43,123 bases of DNA, from contig NZ_HE978531.1 in assembly GCF_000311745.1 (NCBI RefSeq), positions 193,428 to 236,550 of the forward strand, read 5' to 3'. Positions 40,739-43,123 of this stretch are shown piece by piece. The number at the start of each line of letters is the position of its first letter. Position 1 is the first letter of the stretch. The notes under the pieces were generated by a model. The model had not been told where the DNA came from. It ran no database searches and saw only the letters and a list, made by a program, of their open reading frames with translations. Origin of the DNA: Anaerococcus obesiensis ph10. GTDB lineage: Bacteria > Bacillota > Clostridia > Tissierellales > Peptoniphilaceae. The position numbers and the translations under genes were made by a program.

Positions 40739-40794
40739 AAACAGCTATAATTTTTTAGAAATTATTATAAAAAAATAAAAAAATATAGCTGTTT
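40739..40794. repeat. Perfect 11-bp inverted repeat at the junction before the phage-derived fragment
   Basis: AAACAGCTATA (40739-40749) and TATAGCTGTTT (40784-40794) flank a 34-base AT loop. It may terminate the upstream small gene. The phage-like coding similarity begins right at its right arm, so it also marks a rearrangement junction. Confidence 0.7.
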
Positions 40795-41612
40795 GATAAA
40801 AGGCTCTATTAATGAGTACAAACGCCAAGCGAGTATCTTGGGACTTAATATAAATAAAACAGGAATAGAAAGAAGGGCGAGATTTATTGTAAGTCAAGAT
40901 TATCACAACGCCCACTTTTCCGATAGAGTTTGGCGAGATACGAAAGAATTATCAAGAAGAATTGAAAGAAATATTGAATCCGTTGTAATACAGGGCAAAA
41001 ATCCGAGAGAGTTTGCAAAAAAACTTAGGGATTTAGTAAGTTAGTAAGTAAGGATATTAAAAATATTACCAATGCTACTGAAAGATTAGCTTATACAGAA
41101 AGCGGTAGGATATGGATTCAAACGCAAATTGAAGCATACAAAGACGGTGGTTATGAGTATTTAGAAATAATGACCGTGCCTACAGCTTGCAGGCATTGTA
41201 GTCTTTATAATGGGGATATTGTGAAAATATCAGAAACAATTGAGGGAGATAATATACCTTTATGGAATCCTAGGTGTAGGTGTACAACTGTTGCTTATTT
41301 TGATGATGAAATTGACTTGGGTAAATTTGGAAATGTATTTGATATTGATGATTTAGATGTTGATTGGGAATTATCATCAATTCATGCATTTGAAAAAATG
41401 AATCTAGAAATATTAGTAAAACATTAGTTGAAGATATTATTAATAATGGAAAAAGTGTGGAGCAAATTACAAATGAAAAATATGCTTATGTATCTCCAAA
41501 AGGTGTTGTAATATTGCGAAAAGATGGTAAATTTATAACAACACGCAGTGAAAAAGATTTTGATGATAATATGAAAAATATTGTAAAAAAGTTATTTGGA
41601 GATGATAAGTGA
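40793..41612 (+). pseudogene. Decayed phage minor head protein fragment with C-terminal BECR-like nuclease toxin
   Basis: The N-terminus is missing. Coding similarity runs over three frames. First, INEYKRQASILGLNINKTGI to FAKKLRDLVS. Then KDIKNITNATERLAYTESGR to the zinc-like ACRHCSLYNGD...WNPRCRCTTVAYFDDE typical of phage minor capsid/head morphogenesis (SPP1 gp7-like) proteins. Finally a tail, RNISKTLVEDIINNGKS, KYAYVSPKGVVILRKDGKFI, TTRSEKDFDDNMKNIV. With HAFEKM before it, the tail has the H-x-x-x-M...R-N-I-S...G-V-V...D-G-K-x-I-T...D-F pattern of small BECR/EndoU-like toxins. Frame one breaks at an 8-bp tandem duplication (41033-41048), frame two at a missing base near 41400. Both repaired, the length is 271 codons. 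Only a TTG could start it. Confidence 0.75.
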
Positions 41613-41833
41613 TGAAGATAGATAATATTATAAAGGAATGGGATCCGTATTCTCTATTCCCCTTTGCTCCAAAGGATGAGTATAACGCCGAGATAAATCA
41701 AATTAAGAGTTTTATAAAAAAGGAAAAAGATATTGATAACTTAGCAAAATATTTAGAAAGTATTTTTGATGTAGATTTTATTTATGATGAAAACAAGAAA
41801 AACTTTTTGGAAATTGCAAAAGAATTAGTATAA
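41612..41833 (+). CDS. DUF1871-like small protein, candidate immunity protein
   Basis: A 73-residue acidic protein. IIKEWDPYSLFPFAPKDEYN followed by AEINQIKSFIKKE matches the DUF1871 (YugE) pattern: WDP, a proline-rich turn, DEY, then E-I-x-x-I. It is intact, with no membrane segment. The ATG at 41612 overlaps the stop of the toxin fragment (TGATG), the coupling expected for a toxin-immunity pair; a GTG one codon earlier is also possible. An immunity role is inferred from position. Keeping immunity while the toxin decays fits an orphan immunity gene. The family's biochemical role is not established to my knowledge. Confidence 0.68.
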   Translation: MKIDNIIKEWDPYSLFPFAPKDEYNAEINQIKSFIKKEKDIDNLAKYLESIFDVDFIYDENKKNFLEIAKELV

Positions 41834-41887
41834 TGAAGTTAATCATAGAGGTTAAGAAATCTGCCGATAACGCTATTTTATAGAAAT

Positions 41888-41949
41888 GTGGGAGAGGAGG
41901 CAGTCCCACCTATGTTTAAAGCACATTCGAGTTTGGATGTGCTTTTTTA
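41888..41949 (+). other. Two consecutive hairpins, the second a terminator, after the immunity-like gene
   Basis: GTGGGA (41888-41893) pairs with TCCCAC (41904-41909) around a purine-rich loop holding GAGGAGG, a perfect ribosome-site sequence. Then AAAGCACAT (41918-41926) pairs with ATGTGCTTT and ends in T6. A 12-codon ORF from ATG 41912 (MFKAHSSLDVLF) lies inside. This is either a simple terminator region or a small structured or leader-peptide element. Confidence 0.6.
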
Positions 41950-41950
41950 A

Positions 41951-42150
41951 TTGATAAAAAGTAGAATAAATGATAACTTTATTATAAATAACATTAATAA
42001 TATTAAAGGCTTTAGGTTATATATCTTGGTTTTGGTGGCTGTATTTGCTCCTTATTTAATATCAGGATTATTAATTATAATATGATTTATATCTGTTATT
42101 GTAGTAAGTATAAGAAACGAAAGATGGTTTAGAGAAAAATTTAAAGATTA
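41951..42150 (+). pseudogene. Remnant of a small membrane protein
   Basis: From a TTG at 41951 the frame encodes a short basic segment and RLYILVLVAVFAPYLISGLL, then meets TGA at 42083. The same frame continues FISVIVVSIRNE, another hydrophobic stretch. After one further base shift it could read RWFREKFKD and stop at 42148. The in-frame TGA and the shift suggest a decayed two-helix membrane protein. TGA is not read as tryptophan elsewhere in this window. The family is not recognised. Confidence 0.3.
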
Positions 42151-42173
42151 GAATTGGATTAAATATTAATAAG

Positions 42174-42203
42174 CTTGAATAAATGTTTAAGCTGGTATAT
42201 AAT
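42174..42203 (+). promoter_or_regulatory. Promoter of the antisense antitoxin RNA (RNA II)
   Basis: TTGAAT, a spacer of about 17-18 bases and TATAAT at 42198-42203. Transcription would start near 42210 and run toward the shared terminator at 42303. Confidence 0.7.
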
Positions 42204-42209
42204 CTTATT

Positions 42210-42331
42210 AAGAGAAGCGACCTCTTATCCATCAAAAAAGCCACAAAGCTTTCAAACTTTGTGATATTAGTGAATACAAAAATTCCCTAAAAGGGTATCA
42301 AAAAAAAGAGTAGCGGTAACTACTCTTTTTT
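42210..42331 (+). ncRNA. Candidate antitoxin RNA of a par/Fst-like type I toxin-antitoxin locus
   Basis: No ORF of note lies between the promoter at 42198 and the terminator at 42303-42331. The predicted RNA of about 120 nt contains a 5' stem (AAGAG...CTCTT) and a CACAAAG/CTTTGTG hairpin. It also holds two segments identical to parts of the toxin gene in direct orientation: ATATTAGTGA (42264-42273) and ACAAAAATTCCCT (42276-42288). Because the toxin mRNA is read from the other strand, these segments are complementary to it. ACAAAAATTCCCT faces the toxin start region. This is the layout of RNA II in the par locus of plasmid pAD1. Confidence 0.65.
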
Positions 42332-42430
42332 ACTTTTATCTTTGTTATGATATTTTTTTAGAAATTCTAAAATTATATCTTTTAACAAAGGTAATATTAG
42401 TGATGACAAAATCGTCAACAAAAATTCCCT
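42264..42430 (+). repeat. Direct repeat pair shared by antitoxin RNA and toxin gene (DRa/DRb-like)
   Basis: ACAAAAATTCCCT occurs at 42276-42288 and 42418-42430, and ATATTAGTGA at 42264-42273 and 42394-42403, all on the plus strand. One member of each pair lies in the antitoxin RNA and the other in the 5' part of the toxin gene. The first ends next to the toxin start codon. Confidence 0.9.
42303..42331. terminator. Shared bidirectional terminator of the toxin and antitoxin RNAs
   Basis: AAAAGAGTAG pairs with CTACTCTTTT around CGGTAA, with A- and T-runs on both sides. The stop codon of the minus-strand toxin ORF lies in its stem. Being used from both strands, the two RNAs are fully complementary here. 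Confidence 0.85.
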
Positions 42431-42433
42431 CAT
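42320..42433 (-). CDS. Fst-like small hydrophobic toxin peptide
   Basis: A 37-residue peptide on the minus strand. It begins MREFLLTILSSLILPLLKDI, continues ILEFLKKYHNK, and has a lysine-rich end. That is one amphipathic/hydrophobic helix with a central proline and a positively charged C-terminus, as in Fst/Ldr-type membrane toxins. RBS AAAGGGGGTG lies 8 bases before the ATG at 42433; an in-frame ATG at 42439 sits too close to it. An extended -10 promoter (TGCTATAAT) lies upstream. Its exact family is unproven; the shape and the locus architecture carry the call. The peptide would damage the membrane if free of antisense RNA. Confidence 0.65.
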   Translation of the reverse strand: MREFLLTILSSLILPLLKDIILEFLKKYHNKDKSKKE

Positions 42434-42466
42434 GGGCATCACCCCCTTTCAATGAGGGCAATTTAA

Positions 42467-42475
42467 TTATAGCAT
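42467..42475 (-). promoter_or_regulatory. Extended -10 promoter of the toxin mRNA
   Basis: On the minus strand TGCTATAAT, about 35 bases before the toxin start codon. No convincing -35 box. Confidence 0.6.
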
Positions 42476-42867
42476 AAAATTTACAAGTAAATATTTAAAA
42501 TTAATCGTGCGATTTTTTATTGTCCAAGCTTTAATGACGTTAAACTTTAAGGGACAGTTAAGCATTAGAACTTTAAATTATGGAGGAAATTCTGGTAGTA
42601 GAAAAAAATAAGTTAAAGAAATTGTAAATACGTAAGTTATTGTAAGAATATTAAAAAAGCTTATCATAATATAAAAAGTATAAAAAATAAGTTTATAAAT
42701 GAAATACAAACAAGATTTAGAAATATTAGTTCGGATTAAATAGAAAAATGCTAGGAAAGTTAAATTTATGTAACAGGGAAAAACAATGTTTGTGGTTATC
42801 AAGATATAAAAAAATATATAATTATAATCAAATTAAATAATGAAAATCCAAAAAATGGGCAAAAAAA
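42476..42867. other. Gene-poor AT-rich stretch
   Basis: I see no supportable gene here. A plus-strand ATG at about 42582 with a GGAGG nearby opens a peptide of only about 15 codons. A long hydrophobic minus-strand frame is a by-product of A-rich plus-strand sequence. It may be decayed mobile-element DNA, but nothing is recognisable. Confidence 0.5.
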
Positions 42868-42943
42868 TGGAGCCACTTCCCAGGATCGAACTGAGGACCT
42901 CATCCTTACCATGGATGCGCTCTACCGACTGAGCTAAAGTGGC
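42868..42943 (-). tRNA. tRNA-Thr (GGT)
   Basis: A 76-nt cloverleaf on the minus strand. The acceptor is GCCACTT with AAGTGGC, the D arm AGCTCAGTCGGTAGAGC, and the anticodon stem CATCC/GGATG with loop ATGGTAA, giving anticodon GGT. The T arm contains CAGTTCGATCCTG, the discriminator base is T, and CCA is encoded. It stands just upstream of tuf, in the opposite direction. Confidence 0.95.
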
Positions 42944-42952
42944 ACATAATGT

Positions 42953-42981
42953 AATATACCACAGAAAAAATATTTTTGCAA
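42953..42981 (-). promoter_or_regulatory. Promoter of tRNA-Thr
   Basis: On the minus strand TTGCAA (42981-42976), a 17-base spacer and TATATT (42958-42953). Confidence 0.8.
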
Positions 42982-43081
42982 ATAATTTTAAATTATTCAA
43001 AAAAAACGGTATAATATGAGTAATTGTAGTAAATTTATGAAATTTATGGTATAGTAAGCTTATAATATTTAGGAGGAAATA

Positions 43082-43123
43082 ATGAGTAAAGCACAATTTG
43101 AAAGAAGCAAACCACATATTAAT
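43082..43123 (+). CDS. tuf: Elongation factor Tu, first 14 codons (3' truncated by window edge)
   Basis: The sequence MSKAQFERSKPHIN matches the conserved EF-Tu start (MSKxKFERxKPHxN). AGGAGGA lies seven bases upstream. TATAAT-like boxes occur at 43010 and 43061, but I could not pair either with a good -35. The gene lies divergent to tRNA-Thr. Confidence 0.9.
   Translation, partial: MSKAQFERSKPHIN

Noticed and set aside
42083..42085. TGA read as tryptophan or selenocysteine
   Set aside because: TGA ends many clear genes here (for example HIT at 5316 and ricT's neighbour darA) and TGG encodes tryptophan; no SECIS-like element was seen.
42578..42802. Hydrophobic minus-strand ORF
   Set aside because: It has no ribosome site and its composition is what A-rich plus-strand DNA gives by chance.

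Overview
The window is very AT-rich, densely packed bacterial DNA with strong Shine-Dalgarno sites, consensus sigma-A-type promoters and many intrinsic terminators. The gene content (Asp23, CsoR, DarA and RicT, ECF S components, GH25 and NlpC/P60 wall enzymes, Fe-S serine ammonia-lyase, a clostridial-type 2[4Fe-4S] ferredoxin, class A RNase P RNA) points to an anaerobic, low-GC Firmicute of the Clostridia/Tissierellia type. A Gram-positive anaerobic coccus of the Peptoniphilaceae (Anaerococcus, Peptoniphilus, Finegoldia, Parvimonas) is my best guess. That placement is inference; no taxonomic marker was compared.

Layout. 1-5.6 kb: the end of a GH25 lysozyme with wall-binding repeats, a C39-like peptidase, a ClC antiporter, BrnQ, HIT and rpsU. 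5.6-10.5 kb: a LemA-like protein, a class A beta-lactamase-like hydrolase, a YwaF-like membrane protein and sdaAB-sdaAA. 10.5-10.9 kb: a non-coding palindromic element of about 360 bp. 10.9-16.2 kb: a glyoxalase II-like enzyme, a fluoride riboswitch driving a frameshifted CPA antiporter, an alpha/beta hydrolase, DUF1294, Nudix, ldh and DUF4298. 16.3-18.0 kb: an ECF S component, tRNA-Lys, and a preQ1 riboswitch with queT. 18.0-21.4 kb: asp23 and a copper operon (frameshifted copA with a fused copZ, then csoR) behind a CsoR-like operator. 21.5-24.8 kb: acyP, a PF04020 membrane protein, a fruK-like kinase and an aldehyde dehydrogenase. 24.8-30.2 kb: the core cluster dnaG-rpoD-trmK-nif3-rnpB. 30.5-34.3 kb: an SH3-NlpC/P60 wall hydrolase, a divergent FolD and an ATP-grasp ligase. 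34.5-40.3 kb: tpx, rplY, tmk-darA-holB-ricT, ferredoxin and uraA. 40.4-42.5 kb: an accessory island. 42.9 kb to the end: tRNA-Thr and, divergently, the start of tuf.

The accessory island is the most unusual part. It holds a decayed fragment of a phage minor head protein whose C-terminus looks like a small BECR-type nuclease toxin. This fragment is followed, with a TGATG overlap, by an intact DUF1871-like gene that is a candidate immunity gene. Beyond it lies a compact locus with the architecture of a par/Fst type I toxin-antitoxin system: a 37-residue hydrophobic peptide on the minus strand, a convergent antisense RNA on the plus strand, a shared bidirectional terminator and two direct repeats.

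Three otherwise sound genes (the antiporter, copA and rpoD) each carry one single-base indel at or next to a poly-A run. Because rpoD is essential, sequencing or assembly homopolymer error is the simplest explanation for at least that one. Slippage-based expression remains possible, especially in copA, where the break falls just after the N-terminal metal-binding domain.
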